The position numbers were made by a program, and so were the translations under genes. From contig NZ_CP157000.1 of NCBI RefSeq assembly GCF_039905635.1, positions 248,001 through 312,000 of the forward strand: a stretch of 64,000 nt of DNA, written 5' to 3'. Numbering within the stretch: position 1 is the stretch's first letter; each line of letters starts with the position of its first letter. The notes below the pieces were generated by a model that saw only the letters and a list, made by a program, of their open reading frames with translations, was not told the DNA's origin and made no database searches. This DNA comes from Microbacterium sp. ProA8. GTDB taxonomy: Bacteria > Actinomycetota > Actinomycetes > Actinomycetales > Microbacteriaceae. Of the stretch, positions 18,976 through 27,274 are shown in pieces.

Positions 18976-20250
18976 TTACGCCGGCGGGAACGTGCGCACG
19001 CGCTCGACCCGCAGCACGTGGGGGAGTGCGTCGGTGTCGCGCGTGCCGTCGGCGCGGGGGAACTCGTACACGTCGAGCATGAGCTGCATCGGGTAGTCGA
19101 TCGTCTGGCGCACGGTCTTGACCCAGCGGTGGTCGATGAAGAACCGCACCTCGTCGGGCGTCCACTCGACGGCGTAATCGTGCATCGCGGTGAGGTCGCC
19201 GTCGACGCGGACCTTCTCGAAGTCCTCCCGCAGGCGCGGGTCGTGCTGGGTCTTCACGCCCACACCCACCCAGCCTCCGGTGTCGTCGATCTCGGATCCG
19301 AAGATCTCGGCGATGCAGATCTCGCCGCAGTCGTCGGGGCGGTCCTCGAAGCCGATCGGCCAGAAGGCCACCATCGCGTCCGGATGCCGCACGGCGGCCA
19401 TCCGCACCTCGATCACGCCGAACCGCGGAAGGTGCAGCCGACGCTCGGGCTGCGGCTCACGTACGACCAGCCCGTCGCGGAAGCGGTGCTGCCCGATGGG
19501 GCTGCCGAGGGGTCCGGAGAACTGGCCGGTCTGCAGGTGCGAGACGCGGATGCCTTCGTCGAACTCGGGCGACCACGGCGGTGTGCCGGCGTCGATGCGC
19601 AACTCGAGCGCGTCCGGGGCGACGGAGTACCGCGCCGCCGCGCGCTCGCGCGACGACCAGTGGGCGAGGTAGTACGGCCACCACGCCTTCTCGTCGAGCA
19701 CGCCTTCGTCGAACCGCTCGTCGAGGTCGGGGGCGCGGCCGTCGAGGTCGAGCGGCGACATGTCGAGCGTCCAGATGTTGAACGTCAGCTCGCCGCCGCG
19801 CCACGGCTCGGTTCCCGACCCACGGTGCGTGAATCCCGCGGTGCGGCACAGCCCGTTCGAGCCGGGATTGTCGACCCCCGGGTACGCGACGAGCAGGGTG
19901 CGTTCACCGCGGGCGGCGACCAGCCGGATGACGAGCCGCAGCGCCGCGCCGGCGATCCCGCGTCCCTGCCACTCCGGGAAGACGTTCCAGCCCGTCTCCC
20001 ACGCCGGCGTGCCCTCGTGCTCGACCTGCCAGTAGCCGATGCCGCCCACGGGCGTGCCGTCGAGCTCGATCCGGTACATGGCGGCCTCGCCGGCCTCCAT
20101 CAGGCGCAGATACCGCTCCTGGCGCTCGTCGAGCTGCGCCGGCGTCTCGGGACCCCCGAGGTGCGCGGTCATCTCGGGCGTATTGGCGCGCTCGAGGAGG
20201 GGCAGGTCGTCCGGACCCCACGGGGCGAGCGTCACGGGTGGATGAGTCAT
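18976..20250 (-). CDS. GNAT acetyltransferase fused to a GH16-like lectin/glucanase domain
   Basis: 424 residues in two parts. Residues 1-165 are a RimJ/RimL-like GNAT domain (LLERANTPEMTAHLGGPE, acetyl-CoA loop EWQGRGIAGAALRL, ending NGLCRTAGFTHRG). Residues about 175-424 form a concanavalin-like GH16 domain, shown by DEKAWWPYYLAHW, the active-site strand GEICIAEIFGSE and HDYAVEWTPDEVRFFIDH. In GH16 the strand is ExDxxE; here the central Asp is Cys (E310-I-C312-I-A-E315), so catalysis may be weak or lost. No signal peptide is seen. The ATG at 20250 follows CAGAAT by 7 bases. What a cytoplasmic acetyltransferase does with a glycan-binding domain is unknown. Confidence 0.82.
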   Translation of the reverse strand: MTHPPVTLAPWGPDDLPLLERANTPEMTAHLGGPETPAQLDERQERYLRLMEAGEAAMYRIELDGTPVGGIGYWQVEHEGTPAWETGWNVFPEWQGRGIAGAALRLVIRLVAARGERTLLVAYPGVDNPGSNGLCRTAGFTHRGSGTEPWRGGELTFNIWTLDMSPLDLDGRAPDLDERFDEGVLDEKAWWPYYLAHWSSRERAAARYSVAPDALELRIDAGTPPWSPEFDEGIRVSHLQTGQFSGPLGSPIGQHRFRDGLVVREPQPERRLHLPRFGVIEVRMAAVRHPDAMVAFWPIGFEDRPDDCGEICIAEIFGSEIDDTGGWVGVGVKTQHDPRLREDFEKVRVDGDLTAMHDYAVEWTPDEVRFFIDHRWVKTVRQTIDYPMQLMLDVYEFPRADGTRDTDALPHVLRVERVRTFPPA

Positions 20251-20257
20251 CGGCTCC

Positions 20258-20263
20258 ATTCTG
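20258..20263 (-). promoter_or_regulatory. -10 box for a leaderless start (GNAT-GH16 gene)
   Basis: On the minus strand CAGAAT is followed by 7 bases and ATG at 20250. An alternative ATG at 20259 overlaps the box. Confidence 0.45.
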
Positions 20264-20325
20264 GAGCGATCGGCCGACACCGCGCCATCGTCCGGCGCAT
20301 CCCGCGGACCCGCCTGGGGATAAAG

Positions 20326-20356
20326 CTTCCGCGGCGCGGAAGGGTCGCGCTAGCGT
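20326..20356 (+). promoter_or_regulatory. Promoter with perfect palindrome over the -35 region
   Basis: CTTCCGCGGCGCGGAAG (20326-20342) is a perfect 17-bp palindrome. The probable -10, TAGCGT, is at 20351-20356, so the palindrome covers the -35 position. It is a likely operator or non-standard sigma-factor site for the small secreted protein. Confidence 0.55.
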
Positions 20357-20408
20357 GCGGGTGGGTGCCGGAGCGGCGCCCTTCCCCCCCAACCGAAGGA
20401 CTGTCTCG

Positions 20409-20630
20409 ATGAAGAAGAAGCTGATCGCCGGTATCGCCGCCGGCTCCCTCGTCGCATTGCTCAGCGCCCCCATCGCCGCGTCAGCGGCTCCTCGGGAGTA
20501 CACCACCGACCCCCACGGCATGACCAACGGGTCCGTCACCAACCCGTTTGGCAAGACGAACGGCGACATCACCAACCCGTTCGGAAGCACGAACGGCGAC
20601 ACCACCAACCCGCACGGCCGCACCAACTGA
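20409..20630 (+). CDS. Small secreted protein with TNPFG-type repeats
   Basis: 73 residues. Residues 1-26 are a Sec signal peptide (MKKKLIAG, hydrophobic core, cleavage near ASA-AP). The mature peptide of about 45 residues is built from an 11-residue repeat of the type xTNGxxTNPFG, occurring three times (MTNGSVTNPFG, KTNGDITNPFG, STNGDTTNPHG) and ending RTN. It has no Cys, so no disulfides, and is rich in Asn, Thr and Gly. GAAGGA lies 8 bases before the ATG and a terminator follows, so it is a self-contained gene. I do not recognise the family. A signalling peptide, ice- or surface-interacting peptide, or matrix component are all open. Confidence 0.8.
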   Translation: MKKKLIAGIAAGSLVALLSAPIAASAAPREYTTDPHGMTNGSVTNPFGKTNGDITNPFGSTNGDTTNPHGRTN

Positions 20631-20642
20631 CAGCCGGGAACC

Positions 20643-20674
20643 AGGCGGGCGCCTCGCGTTGCGGGCGCCCGCCT
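20643..20674 (+). terminator. Hairpin terminator after the small secreted protein
   Basis: A perfect 11-bp stem, AGGCGGGCGCC at 20643-20653 with its complement at 20664-20674, starts 12 bases after the stop. Confidence 0.8.
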
Positions 20675-20739
20675 GTGCGTCTCGCACAACCCGTCCACGC
20701 CCCATCTCGGCTTCGTGTTGTGGAGATCCACCAGTCGCT

Positions 20740-20768
20740 TTGAGTCCAGGTTGTGGGAGTCCTACGGT
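20740..20768 (+). promoter_or_regulatory. Promoter of the acyl-CoA oxidase/dehydrogenase gene
   Basis: TTGAGT (20740-20745) and TACGGT (20763-20768) with a 17-bp spacer. GTTGTGGAGATCCAC (20717-20731) and GTTGTGGGAGTCCTAC (20750-20765) are imperfect direct repeats, the second overlapping the spacer and -10. Confidence 0.55.
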
Positions 20769-20812
20769 CGAGGTGACCTTCCTTCTGTCCATTGCACCGA
20801 GAGGTGATGCAC

Positions 20813-22918
20813 ATGGCCGACGCCGCCGTCCGCACCAAGAAGCCCGCCACCAGCAAGCGGACGCCCGCCGGCGGCGCCCCGACCGCGCCGCACACGGCGG
20901 CCGAGGCATCCGATCCGCGCATCGACATCGCCGCGGTCACCGACCTGCTCCTCGGCACGTGGGGCGACACCCGCCGCGAGGCGCGCGAGATGATCAAGGA
21001 CCCCGCGTTCTGGCGCGTCGAGGGCCAGTCGATGGCCGAGCACCGCGAGCGCGTGCTCACGCAGCTGCACCTGCTCGTCGAGCACGGCGGCTCGCAACGC
21101 GCGATGCCGGAGCAGTACGGCGGCCGCAACGACAACGGCGCGAACCTCGCCGGCTTCCAGGAGCTCGTGCTCGCCGACCCGAGCCTGCAGATCAAGTCGG
21201 GCGTGCAGTGGGGCCTGTTCGGCTCGGCGGTGTTCCAGCTCGGCACCGAGAAGCACCACGAGAAGTGGCTCGCCGGCATCCTCGACCTCTCGATCCCGGG
21301 AGCGTTCGCGATGACCGAAACCGGGCACGGATCCGATGTCGCGGCCATCGGCACGACCGCGACCTACGAGCCCGAGACCGAGGAGTTCGTGATCCACACG
21401 CCGTTCCGCGGCGCGTACAAGGACTACCTCGGCAACGCCGCGCTCCACGGCAAGGCGGCGACGGTCTTCGCGCAGCTCATCACGGGCGGCGTCAACTACG
21501 GCGTGCACTGCTTCTTCGTGCCGATCCGCGACGACGAGGGCAACATGCTGCCCGGCATCATCAGCGAGGACGACGGCGTCAAGGGCGGCCTCAACGGCAT
21601 CGACAACGGCCGGCTCGCGTTCGACCAGGTGCGCGTGCCGCGCTTCAACATGCTCGACCGCTACGGCCAGGTCGCCGCGGACGGCTCGTACACGTCCGAC
21701 ATCCCCAGCCCCGGTCGCCGCTTCTTCACGATGCTCGGCGCACTGGTGCAGGGCCGCGTGTCGCTCGACGGCGCCGCCACCACCGGCACCGCGCTCGCGC
21801 TGCACATCGCGCTCACCTACGCGAACCAGCGCCGCCAGTTCGACTCGGGCACCGGCAGCGAAGAGGTGGTGCTGCTCGATTACGGCAAGCACCAGCGGCG
21901 CCTGCTGCCCCTGCTCGCGCAGAACTACGCGCAGTTCTTCAGCCACGACGAGCTGCTGAAGAAGTTCGACAGCGTCTTCTCGGGCCGCACCGACACGTCC
22001 GAAGAGCGCGAAGACCTCGAGACCCTCGCCGCGGCGCTGAAGCCCCTCAGCACCTGGAACGCGCTCACCACGATCCAGGAGGCCCGCGAGGCCTGCGGCG
22101 GCTCCGGCTTCCTCGCCGAGAACCGCATGGTGGGCCTGCACCAGGACCTCGACGTATACGTCACCTTCGAGGGCGACAACAACGTCCTGCTCCAGCTGGT
22201 CGGCAAGCGCCTCCTGTCGGACTACGCCAAGCAGTTCAAGGGGAAGGATGCCGCGGCCCTCGCCCGCTTCGCCGTCGCGCAGACCGCCGGAAAGCTGTTC
22301 CACGGCGCGGGCCTGCGTCAGCTCGGCCAGTCGGTGGCCGACCTGGGCTCGACGGCGCGCTCGGTCGAGCTGGGCCTGCGCGAGGACCAGCAGCATGAGC
22401 TGCTCGCCGGCCGCGTGCAGCGGATGGTGTCCGATGTCGCCGCGGCGCTGCGCCCGGCGACCAAGCTGTCGCCCGGTGACGCGGCGGCGCTCTTCAACAC
22501 CCACCAGGCGGAGCTCATCGAGGCGGCTCGCGCCCATGCCGAGCTGCTGCAGTGGGAGGCGTTCACCGACGGCGTGAACCGCGTCTCGGACGAGGGGACC
22601 AAGCAGGTCTTGACCTGGCTGCGCGACCTCTTCGGTCTGCACCTGATCGAGAAGCACCTCGCGTGGTACCTCATCAACGGGCGGCTCTCGACGCAGCGGG
22701 CGGCATCCGTCTCCCGCTACATCGACCGCCTCGCGGCGCGGCTGCGGCCGCACGCGCAGGACCTGGTCGACGCCTACGGCTTCGCACCGGAGCACGTGCG
22801 GGCGCCCATCGCGTCGGGTGCCGAGGGCAAGCGCCAGGACGAGGCTCGCGAGTACTACCGCGCGCTCGCCGCGTCGGGGAACGCGCCGGTGTCGGAGAAG
22901 TCGCTCAAGAAGAGGTGA
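20813..22918 (+). CDS. Acyl-CoA oxidase/dehydrogenase family flavoprotein
   Basis: 701 residues, longer than ordinary acyl-CoA dehydrogenases (about 380) and close to the acyl-CoA oxidase type. After a Lys/Ala/Pro-rich N-terminal tail, the flavin fold shows FAMTETGHGSDVAAIGTTAT (about residues 165-184), GGLNGIDNGRLAFDQVRVPR, and the C-terminal active-site region TFEGDNNVLLQLVGKRLL (about 449-466), whose Glu is the expected base. The acyl-oxidase C-terminal helical domain follows. It should catalyse the first step of fatty-acid beta-oxidation. AGAGG precedes the ATG at 20813. The gene is monocistronic, with its own promoter and a hairpin after the stop. Confidence 0.9.
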   Translation: MADAAVRTKKPATSKRTPAGGAPTAPHTAAEASDPRIDIAAVTDLLLGTWGDTRREAREMIKDPAFWRVEGQSMAEHRERVLTQLHLLVEHGGSQRAMPEQYGGRNDNGANLAGFQELVLADPSLQIKSGVQWGLFGSAVFQLGTEKHHEKWLAGILDLSIPGAFAMTETGHGSDVAAIGTTATYEPETEEFVIHTPFRGAYKDYLGNAALHGKAATVFAQLITGGVNYGVHCFFVPIRDDEGNMLPGIISEDDGVKGGLNGIDNGRLAFDQVRVPRFNMLDRYGQVAADGSYTSDIPSPGRRFFTMLGALVQGRVSLDGAATTGTALALHIALTYANQRRQFDSGTGSEEVVLLDYGKHQRRLLPLLAQNYAQFFSHDELLKKFDSVFSGRTDTSEEREDLETLAAALKPLSTWNALTTIQEAREACGGSGFLAENRMVGLHQDLDVYVTFEGDNNVLLQLVGKRLLSDYAKQFKGKDAAALARFAVAQTAGKLFHGAGLRQLGQSVADLGSTARSVELGLREDQQHELLAGRVQRMVSDVAAALRPATKLSPGDAAALFNTHQAELIEAARAHAELLQWEAFTDGVNRVSDEGTKQVLTWLRDLFGLHLIEKHLAWYLINGRLSTQRAASVSRYIDRLAARLRPHAQDLVDAYGFAPEHVRAPIASGAEGKRQDEAREYYRALAASGNAPVSEKSLKKR

Positions 22919-22924
22919 CCGAGG

Positions 22925-22942
22925 CCATCCCCGCCGGGATGG
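22925..22942. terminator. Short hairpin between converging genes
   Basis: CCATCCC (22925-22931) and GGGATGG (22936-22942) with a 4-base loop, 6 bases after the acyl-CoA oxidase stop. Confidence 0.65.
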
Positions 22943-22998
22943 TCACGGAACGCCGACCATCCGGATCGCCTCAGGGGGCGATTCGGACAGGTCTGCGG

Positions 22999-23403
22999 TC
23001 AGGCGGCCCAGCCGCACATGCCGCACTCGCCCGTCGCCGACACCTCGACGAAGCAGTTCGGGCACATGGCGCGCACGCGATCGGGGATGGTCGGCTTCGC
23101 GACCCGGCGTTCCGCCGCCGGACGCGCAGCCGCGCGCCCCGTTCCGCGGGCGGGAGCCAGGGACGGCGTCGAGGGGGGCAGCTGGATCTCGGGCCGGTGC
23201 TCGGCGCAGTAGAAGCGCACGTAGCCGTCGTGGTTCTTCGGGTGCCGGTGCTTGTACGCCCAGAGCTCGCTGCGCTCGCGCGGCTCGGAGTCGGCGCCGC
23301 ACGTGAAGCACCGCGTCGGCTCACCGGGGACGACGTCGGCCACCAGGACGAGGGTGTCGAAGGGGATGGCGTCCCGCCAGTCCGACGAAGCGACGATCTT
23401 CAT
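22999..23403 (-). CDS. Small zinc-ribbon protein of unknown function
   Basis: 134 residues with two Cys clusters: CFTCG near residue 32 with a following YCAEH, and a C-terminal MCPNCF...GECGMCG ribbon (about 113-131). A basic, Pro/Ala-rich linker joins them, and WAYKHRHPKNHDGYVRFYC gives several His/aromatic residues between the first ligands. This suggests two bound zinc ions. The strong ribosome-binding site GGGAGG, 7 bases before ATG 23403, sets the start. I do not recognise a named family; a nucleic-acid or protein-binding role is only a guess. It is divergent from the tag gene. Confidence 0.8.
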   Translation of the reverse strand: MKIVASSDWRDAIPFDTLVLVADVVPGEPTRCFTCGADSEPRERSELWAYKHRHPKNHDGYVRFYCAEHRPEIQLPPSTPSLAPARGTGRAAARPAAERRVAKPTIPDRVRAMCPNCFVEVSATGECGMCGWAA

Positions 23404-23555
23404 GGCGTTTCCTCCCTGCGTGGACCGCACAGGCCCGACATTCCAAGGTAAGCGACGTCGGAGACTCTCGGCGACCGAACGTGTGACCTCGACATGAAGG
23501 TTGGAGGACGACTGGATGGCGAGGCCCGGGTCGCAGGAGCGTCGGCGGCCCCGCA

Positions 23556-23561
23556 TAGTCT
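23556..23561 (+). promoter_or_regulatory. -10 box for a leaderless start (tag)
   Basis: TAGTCT, then 6 bases, then GTG at 23568. Confidence 0.6.
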
Positions 23562-23567
23562 GGCTCG

Positions 23568-24143
23568 GTGAGCACCGATGTCCGCCTCGGATCCGATGGC
23601 CGCGCGCGCTGCGCCTGGGTCGGCGACGACCCCGAGTACGCCCGCTACCACGACGAGGAGTGGGGCGTGCCGCTGCACGGCGACCGGGCCCTCTTCGAGA
23701 AGCTGAGCCTCGAGGGCTTCCAGGCCGGGCTGTCGTGGATCACGATCCTGCGCAAGCGGCCGCGGTTCCGCGAGGTGTTCGCCGGCTTCGAACCCCAGGC
23801 CGTGGCGGCGTTCGGCGACGACGACATCGCCCGCTTGATGACGGATGCCGGCATCATCCGCAATCGCGCCAAGATCGAGGCCACCATCTCCAACGCGCGC
23901 CTGGTGCTCGAACTCGAGCCGGGCGAGCTGGATGACTTCATGTGGTCTTTCGCACCGGCATCCCATCGCCGCCCGTCGTCGTTCGCGGAGGTGCCGGCGA
24001 CGACCTCTGCATCGGACGCGCTCAGCAAGGCGCTGCGCAAGCGCGGCTTCCGCTTCGTCGGGCCCACGACGATGTACGCGCTGATGCAGTCCGCCGGCAT
24101 GGTCGACGATCACGTCGACGGCTGCTGGCGGGCGATCGCCTAG
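23568..24143 (+). CDS. tag: DNA-3-methyladenine glycosylase I
   Basis: 191 residues, the family's usual length. Tag excises 3-methyladenine from alkylated DNA. Signatures in order: RCAWVGDDPEYARYHDEEWG (zinc Cys/His and the conserved W), LFEKLSLEGFQAGLSW, FRFVGPTTMYALMQSAGMV and the final DDHVDGC (His and Cys zinc ligands). The GTG start follows a leaderless -10 box. The stop at 24143 is just 3 bases before the operator of the next gene. Confidence 0.95.
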   Translation: MSTDVRLGSDGRARCAWVGDDPEYARYHDEEWGVPLHGDRALFEKLSLEGFQAGLSWITILRKRPRFREVFAGFEPQAVAAFGDDDIARLMTDAGIIRNRAKIEATISNARLVLELEPGELDDFMWSFAPASHRRPSSFAEVPATTSASDALSKALRKRGFRFVGPTTMYALMQSAGMVDDHVDGCWRAIA

Positions 24144-24146
24144 AAA

Positions 24147-24161
24147 CGGATAACCTATCCG
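24147..24161. promoter_or_regulatory. Operator-like perfect inverted repeat upstream of the TetR gene
   Basis: CGGATA-ACC-TATCCG, a 6-3-6 perfect palindrome, lies 9 bases before the -10 box of the TetR gene. It is probably the autorepression site of that regulator. Confidence 0.7.
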
Positions 24162-24170
24162 CTTAGGGTG

Positions 24171-24176
24171 TACGAT
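24171..24176 (+). promoter_or_regulatory. -10 box for a leaderless start (TetR gene)
   Basis: TACGAT, then GGAGGC, then ATG at 24183. GGAGG is too close to the ATG to be a Shine-Dalgarno. Confidence 0.6.
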
Positions 24177-24182
24177 GGAGGC

Positions 24183-24761
24183 ATGAGCCCCCGAGCCGAT
24201 GCCGTTCGCAGCCGGGAGCGCATCCTCGAGGTCGCTCGCGGACGCGACGCCCGCACCCTCCGCCTCAATGACATCGCCGGCGATGCCGGCGTCGGGATCG
24301 GCACCGTCTACCGCCACTTCCCGACCGTCCGGGCGCTGATCGAGGCGCTCAGCGTCGAAACCCTGATGCGGCTGGGCGCCGCCGCAGACCGCGCCGTCGC
24401 CGCGCCGGATGCGCACGCGGCGTTCCGGGGATTCCTCGAAGACGCGCTCACGCTGCAGCTGCAGGACAGCGGACTCGAGACCGTGCTCACGGACCTCGCC
24501 CTCACGGACGCAGACCTGCACGACGAATGCGCCATCGCGCGAGGCAAGGTCTTCAGTGGGTACGACGCGGTGCTCTCGCGCGCGCAGCGGGACGGCGTGG
24601 TGCGCCGCGACCTCTCGGTCGCCCAGCTTCAGCGCCTGATCTGCGGGCTCGAGCACGCCGTGCGTCTCGGCGCTCCTGCCGATCGCGACCTGCTGCTCGA
24701 CATCCTGCTCTCGGGCATGCGCCCGGCAGCCCTCGACTCACCGGCCGCGGCCATCGGCTGA
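24183..24761 (+). CDS. TetR-family transcriptional regulator
   Basis: 192 residues. The N-terminal HTH reads LNDIAGDAGVGIGTVYRHF (about residues 30-48). The C-terminal region resembles the TetR_C_33 type (SGLETVLTDLALTDADLHDE, GLEHAVRLGAPADRDLLLD). The gene ends 9 bases before the LLM-FAD fusion gene, which has its own ribosome-binding site, so regulator and enzyme share a transcript. The palindrome over the promoter suggests autoregulation, with the effector presumably a substrate of the downstream oxidoreductase. Confidence 0.9.
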   Translation: MSPRADAVRSRERILEVARGRDARTLRLNDIAGDAGVGIGTVYRHFPTVRALIEALSVETLMRLGAAADRAVAAPDAHAAFRGFLEDALTLQLQDSGLETVLTDLALTDADLHDECAIARGKVFSGYDAVLSRAQRDGVVRRDLSVAQLQRLICGLEHAVRLGAPADRDLLLDILLSGMRPAALDSPAAAIG

Positions 24762-24770
24762 AAGGACCCC

Positions 24771-27023
24771 ATGGACTACGGACACGCGCTCGAATTCGGC
24801 GCATTCATCACCCCGGCGGCCGCGACCCCCGAGGCCCCCGTGCTGCTGGCGCAGGCGGCCGAGGCATCCGGTCTCGATCTCGTCACCTTCCAGGACCACC
24901 CCTATCAGCCCGCGTTCCTCGACACGTGGACGCTCATGTCGTTCGTCGCGGCGCGCACCGACCGCATCCGGATCGCGCCGAACGTGCTCAACGTGCCGCT
25001 GCGCCCGCCCGCGGTCGTGGCGCGGGCGGCGGCCAGCATCGACCTGCTCTCGGGCGGCCGTTTCGACCTCGCGCTCGGCGCCGGCGGCTTCTGGGACGCG
25101 ATCGAGGCCATGGGCGGCACGCGCCTGACGCCCGGCCAGGCGGTCACGGCGCTCGAAGAGGCGATCGACCTCATCCGCGAGCTGTGGCGCACCGATCAGC
25201 GCGGCGGCGTGTTCACCGACGGCCGGTACCACCGGGCGCACGGGGCGAAGCGGGGTCCGCGGCCCGCGCACGAGGTGCCGATCCACATCGGCGCCTACAA
25301 GCCGCGCATGCTCTCGCTCACCGGTCGCAAGGGCGACGGCTGGCTGCCGTCGCTCGGCTACATGCAGCCGGGCGACCTGGCCAAGGGCAACGCGGCGATC
25401 GACGAGGCGGCGCAGTCCGTCGGCCGCGATCCGCGTGAGATCCGGCGCCTCCTCAACGTGGGGCAGCTCGCCGCCGACCCGGGCGAGTTCGCCGAGCGCC
25501 TCGCGCAGCTGGCGCTCGAGGACGGCATCGGCACGTTCATCCTCGCGGGCGACGACCCGAACCTGCTGCAGCGCTTCGGCGAAGAGGTCGCGCCGGCGGT
25601 CCGCGAGCGCGTCGCGGCCGAACGGGGCGCCCGCGGCGTCTCGGCCGCACCGGCCCGCTCATCGGCCGCGCTCGCTGCGCGCCGCGACGGCATCGCCTAC
25701 GACGACGTGCCGGCAGGCCTGCGTGCGATCGAGCCCGGTGACTTCGAGTACGGCGACGTGCGCGCCACCTACATGCGCGGCGGCGCGCCGGGGATCGTGC
25801 TGCAGCCGGCGTCGGCCGAGCAGGTCGCAGAGGCCATCGGCTTCGCGCGGCGGCATCCCGAGCTTCCGCTGTCGGTCCGCAGCGGCGGGCACGGCATCAG
25901 CGGCCGGAGCACCAACGACGGCGGCATCGTGATCGACCTCCGCAACCTCGACGGGATCGAGGTGCTCGACGCCGATCGCCGCCTCGTGCGCATCGGGCCC
26001 GGCGCCCGCTGGGCGCAGGTCGCGGCCGTGCTCGGCGAGCGCGGCTGGGCGCTCACCTCCGGCGACTACGGCGGCGTGGGCGTCGGCGGGCTCGCCACCG
26101 CGGGCGGCATCGGCCTGCTGGCGCGGGAGCACGGCCTGACGATCGACCACCTCCGCGCGGCCGAGGTGGTGCTCGCCGACGGCTCGATCGTCCGGACGGA
26201 TGCCTCCACCCACCCCGACCTGTTCTGGGCGGTCCGCGGAGCCGGCGCCAACGTCGGCGTCGTCACGGCGTTCGAGTTCGAGGTCGACGAGGTCGGCCAG
26301 GTGGGCTACGCGCAGCTCGCGTTCCAGGTGGACGACGTCGCCGCCTTCCTCGAGGGCTACGGCCGCATCGTCGAGGCGTCGCCCCGCGACCTCACGCTGT
26401 TCCTGCTGACCGGCGGCCCCCGTCCCGGCCAGCCGCAAGTCGTGCAGCTGTACGGCGTCGTGGATTCCGACGACCCCGACACGATCATCGCCCGCCTGCA
26501 GCCGTTCGCCGAGCTCGCGCCGCTCGTGCAGCAGTCGGTGCAGCTGACCACGTACGCGCAGATCATGGCGAACGCCGACCTCGGCCCGCAGCACGGCGCG
26601 GGCGAGCCGCACTCCCGATCGGGCCTCATCGAGCACGTCACGCCGGCGTTCGCCGCGGCGGCGACACGGATGCTGGAATCCGGCGCCGTGCCGTTCTTCC
26701 AGCTCCGCGCGGTCGGCGGGGCGGTGGCCGACGTCGCCGAAGACGCGACGGCCTACGCGAGCCGGTCGGCGAACTTCTCCGTGGCGGCCCTCGGCTCCCA
26801 CCCGGACCGCCTCGACGCCCAGTGGCGCACGCTGGCCGCGCACGTGAAGGGCTCGTATCTCAGCTTCGACTCGTCGGAGCGGCCGGAGCGCATCGCCGAG
26901 GCCTTCCCGCCCGCGACGCTCGCCCGGCTGCGGGCGATCAAGGCGGCATACGACCCGACCAGCGTCTTCCGCGACAACTTCGCCGTCGAGCCGGCGGCGC
27001 CCGCCGAGGCGGACGCCGCCTGA
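24771..27023 (+). CDS. Fusion of LLM-class (F420/FMN) oxidoreductase and FAD-linked BBE-type oxidase
   Basis: 750 residues combining two flavoenzymes. Residues 1-285 form a luciferase-like TIM barrel (LEFGAFITPAA, VTFQDHPYQPAFLDTWTL, RIRIAPNVLNVPLRPPAVVA, HIGAYKPRMLSLTGRKGDGW), of the type that often uses F420 or FMN. A linker at 285-305 leads to a PCMH/BBE oxidase: PLSVRSGGHGISGRSTNDGG with the His that normally carries covalent FAD, GVGVGGLATAGGIGLL, and the C-terminal YDPTSVFRDNFAV. No stop or frameshift separates the halves. GAAAGGA precedes the ATG. Related enzymes oxidise or reduce alcohols and antibiotic-like molecules. A two-step conversion by one chain is plausible but unproven. Confidence 0.87.
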   Translation: MDYGHALEFGAFITPAAATPEAPVLLAQAAEASGLDLVTFQDHPYQPAFLDTWTLMSFVAARTDRIRIAPNVLNVPLRPPAVVARAAASIDLLSGGRFDLALGAGGFWDAIEAMGGTRLTPGQAVTALEEAIDLIRELWRTDQRGGVFTDGRYHRAHGAKRGPRPAHEVPIHIGAYKPRMLSLTGRKGDGWLPSLGYMQPGDLAKGNAAIDEAAQSVGRDPREIRRLLNVGQLAADPGEFAERLAQLALEDGIGTFILAGDDPNLLQRFGEEVAPAVRERVAAERGARGVSAAPARSSAALAARRDGIAYDDVPAGLRAIEPGDFEYGDVRATYMRGGAPGIVLQPASAEQVAEAIGFARRHPELPLSVRSGGHGISGRSTNDGGIVIDLRNLDGIEVLDADRRLVRIGPGARWAQVAAVLGERGWALTSGDYGGVGVGGLATAGGIGLLAREHGLTIDHLRAAEVVLADGSIVRTDASTHPDLFWAVRGAGANVGVVTAFEFEVDEVGQVGYAQLAFQVDDVAAFLEGYGRIVEASPRDLTLFLLTGGPRPGQPQVVQLYGVVDSDDPDTIIARLQPFAELAPLVQQSVQLTTYAQIMANADLGPQHGAGEPHSRSGLIEHVTPAFAAAATRMLESGAVPFFQLRAVGGAVADVAEDATAYASRSANFSVAALGSHPDRLDAQWRTLAAHVKGSYLSFDSSERPERIAEAFPPATLARLRAIKAAYDPTSVFRDNFAVEPAAPAEADAA

Positions 27024-27100
27024 ACGCCGCCTGACGCCGCCGCGGGCGCGGCCTGGGTCCGCGGCATCCGTCCTCTCCCTCCTCTCCCGTTTCCGCGCTC

Positions 27101-27159
27101 GGGGCGCGTTATCTCCGTCGGGGCGCAAGATCTGCGCCCCAGCGGAGCGAATGCGCCCC
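27101..27159. repeat. Nested inverted repeat (GGGGCGCA/TGCGCCCC)
   Basis: The inner perfect stem GGGGCGCA (27120-27127) / TGCGCCCC (27133-27140) is enclosed by CTCCG/CGGAG and then GGGGCGC (27101) / GCGCCCC (ending 27159), so one hairpin with two internal loops can form. It lies 78 bases after the LLM-FAD stop and may terminate that operon. Confidence 0.75.
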
Positions 27160-27274
27160 AAACCTGAGGTGGGTGGGGCGGACGCCGCCTGACGCCGACG
27201 GCGCGGTCTGACGCCGTCGCCTGACCGGTCGCGCGGGCGGCGACGGCTGGGCGCGTCCCACTTTTCTCCCGTCG

